Source: Plectrocnemia conspersa
Taxonomy: Eukaryota > Arthropoda > Insecta > Trichoptera > Polycentropodidae
DNA length: 64,000 nucleotides
NCBI GenBank assembly: GCA_009617715.1
Contig: VTFK01000400.1
Coordinates: 124,001-188,000 of the forward strand
Direction: 5' to 3'
The notes beneath the pieces were generated by a model. It was not told the DNA's origin. It worked only from the letters and a program-made list of their open reading frames with translations, and ran no database searches. The position numbers and the translations under genes were made by a program. Below are positions 25,941-37,689 of the stretch, in pieces. How positions within the stretch are numbered: position 1 is the stretch's first letter; each line of letters begins with the position of its first letter.

Positions 25941-26760
25941 TGTTAAGAGTAACATCATCACGTCACATACAATTTTGACGGTATAAGTCATTGGTGTATA
26001 TTAGGCAGAATGTTTATTGACGCGATTAGCAAATTAGATAATCGCGTCAATAAAGCGATGATATCACCCGCCATATACAATTTTGCTATTTTAAGCTAGT
26101 AGACAATAAACACAATCTTCACCAACCCGATTATTAAATTAGTAAAACTAAAATTAAGCTTATAAAAACAAAGTTAACTATTGGTTTAATTATAGAGTTT
26201 TGAAAAAAATAATTACCGTTAATCAATGCTAAGGTGAAATAGATTAACATTGCAAATATTTAACCTAAAATATATAGTTTTTCACTCAACCACCCAAAAT
26301 TATTTGATTTTGCAAATATAGAATATGCAACTAAATACATATATCAAATTTTAGCCAAATCTAAAAAAATATTTTGTCGAGTGTTAAGAGTGACATCATT
26401 GCGCTACATGCAATTTTATCGTTTTAAATTAGTAAACAATAAACAGAATCTTCATTGACGCGGTTATCAAATTAGGAAAATAAAATGAAGCGGTGTAATT
26501 TGAGCTTTTAAAAAAATACTCACCGTGTATCAATGTAATAGGAAATAAATTGACATCGCAAATAACTCACATTAATCATATAGTTTTTAACCGAAAACAT
26601 CCCGTTTTTTTAGTTGCTTGATTTTGCATGTAAAGAGTAATAAACATATAAATATAAATTTAAAATTGTATTCAAATATAGAAATATATTTTATTGACTG
26701 TTAAGAGTGACACAATTGCGCTTCATACAATTTCATAGTCAAAACACTAGCAACATTTTA
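25941..26760. repeat. Degenerate tandem array, unit about 320-330 bp
   Basis: TGTTAAGAGTRACATCAT followed by GCGCTACATGCAATTTT-like sequence occurs at 25941, 26382 and 26699. A fourth related block (GATATCACCCGCCATATACA, then ATTTTGCTATTTTAAG) begins near 26058. AGTARACAATAAACARAATC followed by TTCAY is shared by the 26100 and 26430 units, about 330 bp apart. Units also share TCAATG...AACATTGCAAATA and a TATAGTTTTT block. Looks like an old satellite-type or transposon-internal tandem array. No coding content. Confidence 0.6.
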
Positions 26761-28138
26761 TTTTTCTTATAATAAAGTGTATTGATTTTAGTTTTGTCTA
26801 CGTCATATTGTTAATTTGTGTAACGTCCGGCGAACAGGTTTAGTTCTTGGATTTTGGACTTATAGTTTATAATTAAACAAATAGACTTTGTTTTATGTCT
26901 GGATTTTCAATACCTGTAGGTGTTGATTGTGGTTACCTTTGGCAAATAATAACTGAAGAATAAAAAATATATTATGTTTATTATACAACATAATCATTGT
27001 TATAATGCTTCGTCCCTAACCATAAATTCTGCTCTGGTTATCACGCACCGCGAGCATCACATGTTTTAGACGGGCCTCAAAATTAAAACGCCCCAGTTCG
27101 TGTTTTTCGCCGATTTGTGCATTTCCATATTTTTTTCACAAATAGCTCATATGTTTGTACGTGCTTTTTGGTATGTATTTTTTGCGAAAATTTCCGGACT
27201 TCCAAATGATTCCGTGAAAATACGCCCGGGATATTTTCGACGTTTTTTCCAGCGGCATATGTTTAAATATACCGTTCTTGTTCTATATAATAATATTTCC
27301 TGGATGAGCGGGTTTTGTCAAAAGGAAGAGGAACTAGAGAATAAATACTCATTATTATAATAATTGTAAATATACCGTTGTATTATTACAGGCACTGACC
27401 TTGTACGTTACAGTGGAATAGCAATTTATATCTACGCTGTGTTGAAACAATTCCAAACGAAAAGTCTGCGAATTATATTAATCAAAAAGTACTTAGGTAT
27501 ATATTCTTAAATATTAATATCATCCCAATCGAAATTTGTTTGTGGTACAATAACTTTTATTAGTATTTACTTCTGAATTTTATCTTTGCCCTAAAAATGC
27601 GAAAATAGAATTTTAGAACCTTTGCTTCCATGCTGAATATATAATTTAGTTAATCGATTATTGTTACAAATAATGAATAATTTATTAAAAGCACGTGTTT
27701 TCAATCTCTTTATTTTAATTATTTGCTTCAAATATATTTACATATGCTGATAACACCCTAAGCTAGCGCTTTTTATGTTATAATTTATAACCCACACTCA
27801 CTGTCATGAGGTACCGCAGTTAAGTGGCGTGCGGTCATCGTACGCTTAGCTTTTAGGCTTTGAATTGCACTATTTTATTGTTATAATAAGATTTTTAAGC
27901 AATTATGTGGATGCACGATTTATTTTTTAATCTTTTGTTTGAACCTAACAGGCGTAAGCCCAACACATTACACCGGAGTAAATCTTTATCAGCTGGGTAA
28001 ATCAAACAGACATACTAAATACCTACAAGTGAGTATTAACCACCAAACCGAACATCTACAGATCGGTGACATTTATATATTTAATTAAAAATATGTGTAA
28101 TTTAATTTATATTCAATAGATGTTAAGCGTATTTTTTT
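26761..28138. other. Intron with one GC-richer island and a repeat fragment
   Basis: The block 27000-27340 is less AT-rich (ATCACGCACCGCGAGCATC near 27040) and carries an 86-codon frame with no recognisable content. It is a candidate regulatory element. The repeat at 27764-27900 is listed separately. The rest is plain AT-rich DNA. Confidence 0.3.
27764..27900 (+). repeat. Dispersed repeat family (CACTGTCRTGAGG type), copy 1
   Basis: CTCACTGTCATGAGGTACCG followed by CAGTTAAGTG resembles 45680-45860 (CTCACTGTCGTGAGGCACCG, then AAGCTAGTGAGTG). The core CTCACTGTCGTGAG is a self-complementary hairpin. About 40 bp are clearly shared, with weak similarity downstream. Could be the 3' end of a small transposon; unassigned. 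Confidence 0.4.
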
Positions 28139-28212
28139 GCGCCGTTGCCGGGGCTTGCACCCAAAACCTCACAATTATGAGTCTGAGACGTTACAGACTG
28201 CACTATTTCGTA
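28139..28212 (-). repeat. tRNA-derived SINE or tRNA pseudogene fragment (Met-like CAT anticodon)
   Basis: On the minus strand TAGTGCAGTCTG (28206-28195) fits an RNA polymerase III A box and GGGTGCAAGCCCC (28162-28150) a degenerate B box, with a spacing typical of tRNA. Between them CAGACTCATAATTGTG looks like an anticodon arm with CAT. The acceptor stem does not pair and the B box departs from GGTTCGANTCC, so it is not a working tRNA. A SINE head or tRNA pseudogene is likely. A short A run follows on the minus strand. Confidence 0.5.
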
Positions 28213-28429
28213 CCTAAAATATATTATATTATAGAGCATAAATGGGATAAAGGGTTTTAAGACACTAAATACTTTTATTTTAAGAAATTCGCAAATTCTG
28301 TTAATATCTATTATTTGGTTTATCATTTCTATTTTTTCTCAACTACTATTAATTATCAAATCCAGTCCACCACAATACACAACACAGATAATTTCACATG
28401 CCTCTGTTTCTCTTAAATATATTCTCAAA

Positions 28430-29140
28430 TACTCTTATAGCGTGTACTTAGTAATTGGACGTTTTCTCGAGTACTGAAATTGAAGACTAATGTGGTGTCA
28501 TCGGCATATCTCATGTTGAACAGTTTTTCTCTTCTAATTAATATGCTAATGTTTCATCCATCCAGTGCCTTTTTTAATATATATTCTCAATCAATTAGGT
28601 CGTGTAAATAAATACACCTTCATCTTACTCCTTTTCCAACTTTATATTTATTTGATTTCTATGTGATTACTCGTACCACTGTTTTAGCTTTAAAGTATAT
28701 AGACGAGGTTTGTTGGGGCTTCTATATTTGACAAAACATCCCAGAGGCATTCTCACTTTACACAATCAAATTCCTTTGTATTGTCTACAAAGCAAAGAAC
28801 TGGATTCTTGAATTTTCGACATTTTTTAATAATTTGTAAAATATTAAGTATTTGATCTCATGTTCCGCTTTCTGTAACAAATTCCACTTGTTCTTTTAAT
28901 GGTAATTTTATTACATAGAATATGAGCGCACTATTTTATAAATCCTATTTTGTGCAAAGGAATAAATATAGATACCTAGTCTTGAGGCAAAATCCTGCTT
29001 TTCCACATTTTGTTGTATTTATCACACAGAATGGCAATACCCTTATCTCCAAGTTCATTAATCATTTCTGCTGAAACTTTATCGCTACCTAAGGATCTAT
29101 TCATTTTTTAATAGCTTTGTTAATCTTTGGCTCAAAGCTA
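28430..29140 (-). pseudogene. RTE-like non-LTR retrotransposon reverse-transcriptase fossil
   Basis: Read on minus in broken frames, RT motifs appear in the expected order. SLGSDKVSAEMINEL (the fingers region, usually APGPDGIPAE) lies near 29090. Then come a WK..LPQ and FIPLHK block near 29000-28950, motif A as CFVDNTKEFDCVK at about 28756-28800, and motif C as RYADDTTLVFNF, with YADD at 28497-28508. Several stops and frame changes interrupt it and no endonuclease part is seen. It is a 5'-truncated, long-dead insertion. CFVD..K.FDCVK and RYADDT suggest an RTE-like clade; exact clade uncertain. Confidence 0.7.
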
Positions 29141-30024
29141 CTTTTTTAGTAAGTCTGTTTTATATAATTCTAAGCTAGATTCCATTAATCTATTCCGATC
29201 CATTACAGAGTTTCTTGAGCTGTTTTTTATTATCTAAGGTTTACTCGCGGCACAGTTGTTGTATCGTTTTAAATATATTTATGTTCGATTTGCTTGAACC
29301 TGGGCTCTAGGAAAACAATGATTCCTGGCCTCATGACAAAAATGGCATTTTGTATATTTTTTAATATCATTATTTAATTTATTAAATAAATAATAATAGG
29401 TACGAGTTAACCATTTCTATGCTACAAATAGCCACCGTTGCGACATATTTTCTTAAATCAAAATTTGATGCCAAGTATTTTAATTATGCATCAAAAATTA
29501 TTAAAAATATTTACCTTATAATTAATCATGTTTTCTTTGCTGCTCAGTGTTGCCATATACAAACTTTTATTTAAACCTAATCTGTTAAATGATGTCAAAG
29601 TAGATACTTAACGCGACAACTTTGATAAACTAAACGTTACTTACCCAAAAAAAAAAAAAATCATTTTAATACGCTAATTAAAAAACTTATTAAACAAAAC
29701 AAACATAAAATCGCTAGTTAAAAATTGAAACGCGTGGGTTTTTTTTTTAGTTTTTTTGCGCTCAAAAAATAAAAAGGAAAATATGTATATAAATTAAATA
29801 GTTTTTCAGGTTAATGGCTCATGCCGAGGAACTAGGAATAAAATATTAGACACTATATGTTAAGTGATTGACAATTTTGATTCACAGAATATTGTTTTAT
29901 TATCTCGAGTGCATTTTTATTTACCTGTTAAATACTATATATTTTTTTATTCAAAAAATATTTTAATAACATATTTTTTTTCACACTTTTCTTACTTATT
30001 ATAATAATATAATATTTATTTTTA

Positions 30025-30330
30025 GGTTACTTTTGTAGGCACAAACCGTGTGTAGGCACATTTTTGCCCCGAGGCTTAATAGTTAAGGGTACAGTGCGTG
30101 CAAACGACCGACGGGGAAATTCCCAGCGAGATAATTTTATTTGCGCTGCGGGTTAACTTATTTCCCTATATGGCACTTAATTACAATCTCAGAGTGTGGA
30201 TAAATAATCGAATAGTCTAATAGAGGCGTAATTGGTGCGATAACTGTCTGCTTACGTCTTACAAACGCACACTATTAAGAACACACGCTCGCTCGAATAG
30301 CTGCTAGTGTAATTGCCCCGAAGGGTCTTA
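30025..30330. other. GC-richer island, candidate enhancer
   Basis: Balanced composition, no open frame, and several homeodomain-type TAAT cores in a non-repetitive context (CACTTAATTACAATC, GGCGTAATTGGTGCG, AGTGTAATTGCCCC). TAGGCACA is repeated at its left edge. The best regulatory candidate in the left half of the giant intron; unproven. Confidence 0.3.
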
Positions 30331-30719
30331 TTTACTTTTACTTTCTATTATTTTTAATTGTATAGATATTACGAAAGTAAACAGTATTCAAACGCAATAC
30401 GTTTTAACGGCAAGCAATGATCTAATAATAATACTCCCTAAACGACAATGAAGACAGTTTTCTCTAGTATTCTCCAGAGATATGGCACAATTTCTAGCAT
30501 TTATATAAATAAGTACAGTATCAAAATCGGTAAACACTTGTGTTAAAGATTATTCTGATTCCTAAATAGGATCTTTTTTTTTGAAGGCTAAATACGATGC
30601 TCAACCTTCAAGCGTTATTTATAAAACACCTTCAAATTAATTAGGTAAATATATATATATTCGTGTATATACTTTTATCATGTTTCCATGGTCGTATAGA
30701 GTAATGTACAACCGTGTAT

Positions 30720-31010
30720 AATTGATTAATAACACTCCGCCGAAGAGCTTCCCCCTTTCAATTATGTTTTCCTTTGTGCAACAGCTCGGAAATTTTTATA
30801 TAAGCCACACATATACATACACACAAACACGTTCGGCCAATATTGGATTTTGCAAAACTCCACAAGTAATATTCGAAATCGATTTGGAGCCCACGTCAAC
30901 TAGCCGACTCGGGCTTTTTCCCAAATCGATTAGTGTTTCAGGGCCTTTTTGGAACCTTTCGTCGCTTAATTCATAAAACACTACCCACCATGACACAACC
31001 TGGTTTCAGC
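30720..31010. other. GC-richer island, candidate regulatory element
   Basis: Balanced composition with overlapping frames on both strands (84 codons plus, 66 codons minus), neither recognisable. AAATCGATT occurs twice (near 30878 and 30922). The two-strand openness suggests composition, not coding. Confidence 0.2.
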
Positions 31011-33489
31011 ACATTATTTACCTTTTTTTAATTTTATTATGACTTAAAAATCATAATAAATCTTGACGGCTTTATAGTGAAGGGTGAAGTAGGAAAAACA
31101 CATATGTACATTAGTGTATCCCTCATATGAGCTAAAATTTTTACGAAATCCAATACGCATACAGTTTAAATTTATAATATTTGATCTTAAACACTCATTT
31201 GTGAAATATCAGCTCTTTACAATAGCAATAATCTGTGCCGAATTAACGACAAAGTAAAAAATCAGCGTTTCGCACCTATTCGTGGGGTCTCGTCTCCCTG
31301 GCTCTTGGGTGATATTCATTAATTTACTTACTGGAATATGAAACTCAACCCTTTGCACTCGTAATCGTTACATGCCTTCGTTATATACATGTTACTCGTA
31401 ATCGTTACATGACATCGTCTTACATGCTTTCACAAATTTCCGATTAATAAATCATGCGTTTGTAATAAATCAGATACTTATTCAATACATCGTGACGATT
31501 TTTAGTGTCGCTTTTTCATGGCGGATTTTCGTGTTGTTTTTAAGGCGGTTGGTATAAGCAAAAACATCCATGGTTAAAAAATCTAAATTAGTACTGAGTT
31601 AATAAGGTAAAATTTCAAATCTCGTGCAATTTCTGGAAAACTGAACCAAAATGTAATTAAATCTTGAATTGATAAACATTTTACATTATACAAAGTAATT
31701 ACTAGGAATATTTTTGTATTTTGTGTTTTTTACAATCATGATACATCTATCTATGTTTTTTTACACAACGAAACAAATATTGTTTTTGTTCCTCTTCTGA
31801 TGTAATCAGAGCATAAAAGTATTGCATTAACTCTACAGCTATATTATTCACTGCTTTAATCAACGATACAGTATTTTTGGCTTCCAAAAATGTAGCGATA
31901 GTTTCCTATGAAGATGGACACTCGTGGATAAACCATCATTAAGTTTGAAACAAGAAAATAAATTCTTATTCTTGATAGATATAAAATCATCTGTTTTTTA
32001 TTAAAAAAATCGTTACTAATTTTATAAATAGTATGGATATGTCAATATTAATAAACTCTCCATTCAATGGGCCGTTAAGTTTTTCTTAAGTCACGGGTAG
32101 TACTGCAACACGCAGACTTAAAGTCATATCATAGATCAAGTTGAACTCTTCGAGTTTCTGGTGCTATACATATATTTGTTTTTGTCTATAGCATATTTTA
32201 ATATTATTTTGCTTATTATAAGGAGTTTTAGATTGCCTAGATTTGACAATAGTGGCTTAACGCAATAAAGCATACTATTTACTCAGCTAAAATATCCAAA
32301 AATATTGTTTTTTTATTGTAGTTAAAGTGCGATCTAACGCTTTTAGTGCTAATTATTTCGATGGTATTTTTGTTTTATTAAGCAACGATTATGAATGATT
32401 TTTTAATAAAAGTATATTTTATATATGAATCAAAAATTTAACCTTCATTCTTCATAATTATTTTTATTTTCTAACTATGCTCAATATTCAAAAGATTAGT
32501 AAATTAATTCATACACATTTGTTAATTTGTTAGTATACACCTGAGAGGGAATTATTTCAGATTTTTTTATTATTGTAAATTATTTCTGCTGTTATTTATT
32601 TATTATTATTTTTATTTAATTTTATTTGTAGTAAACAATAGAAAAATTAGTGATTCCTAATGATTTATTGCTCTCATTTATTTTACTGCTATTTTGTATT
32701 AATATTTTTTAACACAAAATTTTGATTATAAACGATATATTTTAGTTATATATTAGTTTTAGAATAAAAGTAACACGTTGGTCTGTCTTGTTGTAACGAA
32801 ATACACTAGATTTTGTTTGGCCGGCCTGTGAAGTAATCTCTCGCCAGCCGATATTTCAACTCATTTTTGCAACGAAGTCACTTTTTGGTCTGCTTTTTGA
32901 ATAAATAGTATACAATATGGTTGCACATATTTTTGCCAAAGCCAATCACAGTGTTTTTTAACTGGTAATGAATTATGTAAAGATTTGTGCCTAATATAAT
33001 AATTATAACAAAGCGCTCTTTGAAATATTGCGCAATTTTTTTTAGGCACTTCTTATTTTTTTTAAAGCAGGAAAACTAATGTAAAGATAATCTAATTTAT
33101 ATTTACAGATTGCCAAAATTAATACTAAGCACCATTATTAAAATATAGCAAAATAATAGCAAAAGTTTCAATAGTCCTATATTAAGCATCTAACCCAACT
33201 TTTAATCAATTAAATATAAATTAGGAATCACAGCACCTTTGCCAATTAAAAAAATATTTATTTACATTTTAAAATGTCCTTTTCCCAAAAAAAACAAAAA
33301 TAGATATTATATATTCATTAGTTTACCTCAATTAAAATTATTAATTTATTTTTGCCATGGTATTAAGTTGTTTTATAAATATTTTAAAACAAAATAAATG
33401 TATTAATATAGTAAACAATTTGTTTCTAATAAATAAAATATATATATCATATTTCCTCAATTGTGATATTTTTATAACATTTTACTCTC

Positions 33490-33815
33490 GGACATAAGTG
33501 GTAAAAAGTTGCATCTGAGTGTTGTCAGCGTCGGTGCAAAATTGCAATTTTAGCACTATGAGTGCCCGTGAGAATATTGGTAAGAAACGGTGGTTGCTGT
33601 ATTTGAGAACCCTTCACCCACAACGATATTTTCCTCACAAACTTTTTCGTTTTGATCTTATTCGAATCCAGCCGGCAGACGCACTCGAAATGTCTGAGAG
33701 CATCCCCTTGCCGAACCAACCCCTCAAAACCCATCGTCAAGTCATGATTTTCAAATGGACATCATTATGTAACTATCTTGTCCAAAAACGAGTACTCTCT
33801 TTTATTTTAGAATAA
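33490..33815. other. GC-richer island with chance frames
   Basis: A 98-codon plus frame and a 71-codon minus frame cover the same DNA. Neither shows a domain or splice-consistent edges. Candidate regulatory element. Confidence 0.2.
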
Positions 33816-34189
33816 AATTCTACATTTATAAATTTTTATTTAGACCCTTGACTTTCTTATTTTCGTGAAAAAATATATATAGATACACACTTGCTTATTG
33901 TATAAGTTTTACTTATTTTACTATACTAAAAAATACCATTAAATTATATTACTGTTATTTACCTTCAAGTTCCTCATGAACATAGTTTAAGATTATTCAT
34001 TACGAATTGTTTACTTGCTGAAGATAATATCGTGCGTTTTGCTTCCTCTTGTAATACGTCCTGAACTTTCTGTATTTACTTTCCGAATATCCTTCCTACG
34101 TAAATAAAGTAAGTCTAAATCTAAACTGATTGCTACAGGGAGAGCGAAAATAATTTGGATAAGCTTTATCATTAAAAATTACTTGAAAA

Positions 34190-34530
34190 CTGAGTCATTC
34201 CCAGCACCTGAGGTAAATTAAGCTTGGTCATTTACCATTGTCTCGGCTCGGTGCGCTCGTATATCAGCCTCGGGGCACTGTTGCACCAGAATGAGATCTG
34301 CAGAGCAAATAGTTACCCAGTTCGCCAAGGCATACTCTCCATACCCCCGGGGACTATCTCGTCACGGTGGTTTTTGTTTTGCTTCTCAAATCTCTCCGGG
34401 GACGACGCGGCAGTACATCTAGGCTACATATTCCCACTATCCCTTTGTTTACCTGTAGCAACTCCACAGTATTCGCGGAATAACAAACGGCAAAGTGGCT
34501 CCTATGTATGCGTGTGTGTGTGTATGTGTA
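34190..34530. other. GC-richer island, candidate regulatory element
   Basis: The longest plus-strand frame in the window (164 codons, 34224-34718) starts here but runs through a GTGTGTGT tract and then AT-rich DNA, with no domain, signal or conserved pattern. I take the island as possible regulatory DNA and the frame as chance. Confidence 0.25.
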
Positions 34531-35299
34531 CAAAAACATTGAAAATATTTGATGTTTGTTATGTGAAACGTTCTCGATTTGACCCGTTTTTTACTGTTGC
34601 TCTTTTTATGTTGAACCGATGTCAAAACAGTGCTCTATTATTCCGCGATGGGTGGCAAAACATTTTTTTTTATTGTTTTTATTTGTGTTCCCTGAATGCG
34701 GCTTGTGTGATTTTTTAAACGGTGCTGAGCTTATGTGCTTTTACATAGAATAATACACATGATGGCAAAAAATCTTACGGATTTTAAATAATTATATCTT
34801 AAAAATAAAAACTTTTTGGGTTTGAATCCGTGTGGTATAACTTATTCAGTCGTTAGAAACCACCTTACCACCAATTGTAAAACATCGACAAATACAAAGT
34901 CTGTCTGTACAAATCTCCCAAGCACTTAAGGAACATAAACAAATAAAAAAATACGACTCTAGCTTTAATCATATAACGTTTTATATTGTAAGATGTAAAC
35001 AACAGAAGTATGATTCACGCAATATTACAATGATCATAAAGTATTTAATAAAAGCGACATGGAACTTTAGATATTTAGAAAAATGACATATGTTCCATTT
35101 TAGAAACACACTTAAAAAATCAATCTTGCATAAATATCAAAGGCTATAAATATGTCATTTAATTCACGTGCAAAATAAATCTAAAGGAGAAGGCGCTAGC
35201 ATAATCAAAAAAAGCATTGACTATTAAAAAAAAAAACAGATATAATTCAGCTGACGAATACTTATAATGGCTGTATATTGCTCTTTTGCGTGCAGACGC

Positions 35300-35401
35300 T
35301 ACTTCATACCATCATCTCACGATGTTCATAAATCTGTTTACATATGCTTCATAGATTTTGAGAGAGCATTCGATCACGGAAAACATTATTATCTTATAGA
35401 G
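35300..35401 (+). pseudogene. RTE-like reverse-transcriptase fossil, plus strand
   Basis: The frame gives SVYICFIDFERAFDHGKHYY, which is RT motif A with its catalytic aspartate (usual form VY.CFVDFEKAFDRVKH). Similarity stops abruptly at 35401, exactly where a hAT-like terminus begins, so the element was probably cut by that insertion. Only about 35 codons are recognisable. Same broad RTE-like type as the minus-strand fossils at 28430-29140 and 46380-46915. Confidence 0.6.
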
Positions 35402-35440
35402 CAGGCCTGGCCAGCAAATCGATCGCGACACAGTTTATCG
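35402..35440 (+). mobile_element. Possible hAT-type terminus
   Basis: CAGGCCTGGCCAGCAAATC starts at 35402. CAGGCCTGGCCA.C is a known style of hAT terminal repeat. The preceding eight bases (TTATAGAG) would be the target duplication. No partner end or transposase was found. Its coincidence with the break in the RT fossil supports the call. Confidence 0.4.
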
Positions 35441-35509
35441 ACATATTCACAATCGGTTTTAATGCTAAGTAAGTGTGATTGTGCAGTAAAATAGACGCCA
35501 GAAATTCTC

Positions 35510-35830
35510 GTGACGGTTATATACATATATGTTACAAAAATACCGGTATTACCGAGAGAATAATAGTTAAATAATTTACTAAAAAAATAATCCGAGCATT
35601 GATTATTCCATGTTTATTATTTTGTAAAACCAAATTATTCGAATACCCCGGCAACAATTTATTTTAATTGAAAATTCGGGTGCCAAATCTTTTTTTCTTT
35701 TGGAACAATAAATAAATTTAGGACAACACAAAATATCGTCTTTGATCGACAGATTTTGGATGTCTCCTAAATGTTTATACCACTCGACAATTTATTCCAA
35801 AAAAATATATTACTCCTTATTTCTTCTGTT
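35510..35830 (-). repeat. Dispersed repeat family, minus-strand copy (pair with 19895-20260)
   Basis: Reverse complement of the repeat at 19895-20260, about 15.5 kb away. The best block is TTTTGGAACAATAAAT (plus strand 35699-35714), preceded by TTTTTTTC. Internal frames are broken by stops. Family unassigned. Confidence 0.5.
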
Positions 35831-36410
35831 ACGATTATCAGAAAGAATCTTATGAGAATGGAATGCCTAGAAAAGTGTAAATCTGTTTGTTCAAAATGCG
35901 ATATATTTAAAAAAATATATATTTGATTAATGATATTATTGCGCATTTAATATTAATTATAGAATATTCCATTAATATTTATTTTAGAATGATTTATCTC
36001 TCATATACTTATTTATTTCTAAACATGTTAAAAGTAACATTAATTGTATTTGAATTATGAGTCCTGACAATTTTCCCTAACATAAGCGATTTTGTTAAAA
36101 AAAATTTTTTTAAATAAATGATGTTATACACATGTGTTTTAAACATTTAAAACTATTTTGTGTACTTGTAATTATGTGAGGTTACAAAAAGCAATAATAT
36201 TTAGTTGATTTAAAAAAACACAGGCCAACATAATAATTCGATAAGTAATAACTTAGTTAGTAACAAATAAAAAATAGCATTGCATTATTTTTTAATGAAA
36301 AATGATTTTTTAAAAAACCTAGATTTCGCGCAATTTTTTAAGATACGTTTTTTATTCAAATATAATTATTGAGACTTGATTACTGCTTATAAATTACACC
36401 CGTGTTGAAT
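35831..36410. other. Intron, AT-rich, no feature seen
   Basis: No repeat or coding content was recognised between the dispersed repeat and the 233-bp tandem duplication. Confidence 0.35.
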
Positions 36411-36876
36411 GTAGAATAGTTCATGATTAAAAATAAAGAATTTCGTGTCTGCAATACCTGCTTTTGTTTTCACTTCGCCAGCCATCCCTATTATAAAAAA
36501 AAATTTCATGTCAATATGATTTAAGTTACGATCGTATTTTAAAATGTTGTTATATCCCATATCCCAAATGGCAAAAAACTGTAAATAAATTCTTGCAAAT
36601 TTTACAAATTTCAAATAAATGACAAAAATGTATGTTTATTTGTCTAGAATATTTCATAATTAAAAATAAAAAAATTTGTGTTTCCAATACCTGCTTTTGT
36701 TTTCACTTCGCCAGCCATCCCTATTATAAAAATAAATTTCATGTCAATATGATTTAAGTTACGGTCGTATTTTAAAATGTTAATATATCCCACATCCCAA
36801 ATGGCAAAAAACTGTAAAAAAATTGTTGCAAATTTTACAAATCTCACATAAATGACAAAAATGTTTGTTTATTTTT
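36411..36876. repeat. Two-copy tandem duplication, period 233 bp
   Basis: Copy 1 is 36411-36643 and copy 2 is 36644-36876, highly similar throughout (for example CACTTCGCCAGCCATCCC at 36471 and 36704). On minus each copy has a long open frame (75 and 67 codons) with the shared core LKYDRNLNHIDMKF and FIIGMAGEVKTKAGI. About 11 residues differ while only one synonymous change was noticed, so the frame shows no purifying selection. Because 233 is not a multiple of three, the copies are in different frames. Non-coding tandem repeat is the best reading. Confidence 0.8.
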
Positions 36877-37689
36877 TGCTTTTATTATACTTTATTTTAT
36901 ATATGTTTTACTTTTTATCTATTTTTTTAAATAAGGCTACGACTTTTTCTTAAGTTTAAATATTTGGCATTTTTAAACTTTTATTCTTTATGATTTTTTT
37001 ATCGAATATTTTATTTAATACTTGCCATTAGGCTTGCTAACAAACTTGACCGAGATTTTTATAAAATGTCTTACGTCGATTAAATAAAATATACAAATAT
37101 GTCAAAATTATCATATGTTTGATATTAAATGTAATACATTTATTTTATCTAATTTTGAAACATTACCGTTAAATATATCTGACTTTGGAAGTGTAAAACG
37201 GTTGATTTCTTGGTATTTTAAAGGTCGTCTTGGTAAATACTCGGGGTAGTTAGCTTAGTGCGAGTTCAGCTAAGCTATCGTTTGTTCTAAGTCGGAAGCA
37301 AACTGCTAAGTTTTGACTAGTATAAAACTGATTTAATACCTCATGCTTATGTTTGCTTCATAAACTCTCGCAGATCTAAAGGAGGTTCTTTTCCATTTTA
37401 TTTTTAATTTCTGGCAAATGCAATGATTCTTAGCGAAAATTTTATATTTGATATTGTGAACTTAATATATGATTATATTTTTTTTTGTAACGGCTGATTC
37501 TAAAATTAGTAGATTTGGTAATGCTGTAACTTTATCCAACGTGGGTATTACAGGTTATTTTTTTTACCATAGCATTCAACGCAAAATCGCGTCATATGAC
37601 AATGCAGTTTTTTGTAATTATTGTAGTTAAAATATCTTTAATAATTTTTTTAATTTTATAATTTGATGATCCAAATTCAAATATAATTT
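36877..37689. other. Intron, AT-rich, no feature seen
   Basis: No coding or repeat content recognised. A locally GC-richer stretch at 37240-37330 has AGCTTAGTGCGAGTTCAGCT and a near-repeat of TAGCTTAG / TAAGCTA. Confidence 0.3.

Larger units (their letters stand above)
29141..35299. other. Intron, AT-rich with GC-richer islands
   Basis: No gene recognised. Islands at 30025-30330, 30720-31010, 33490-33815 and 34190-34530 are listed separately. ACTCGTAATCGTTACATG occurs twice near 31359 and 31393 as a local direct repeat. The 62-codon minus frame at 32861-33049 (contains WLWQKYVQPYC) is unrecognised. Confidence 0.35.

Noticed and set aside
25941..26760. Possible CRISPR-like array
   Set aside because: Units are over 300 bp and diverged, and the genome is eukaryotic.
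33519..33815. 98-codon plus frame overlapping a 71-codon minus frame
   Set aside because: Openness on both strands over the same bases points to composition, not coding.
34224..34718. 164-codon plus-strand frame, the longest on plus
   Set aside because: No domain or family resemblance, passes through a GT repeat into AT-rich DNA, and no splice-consistent edges; read as chance in a GC-richer island.
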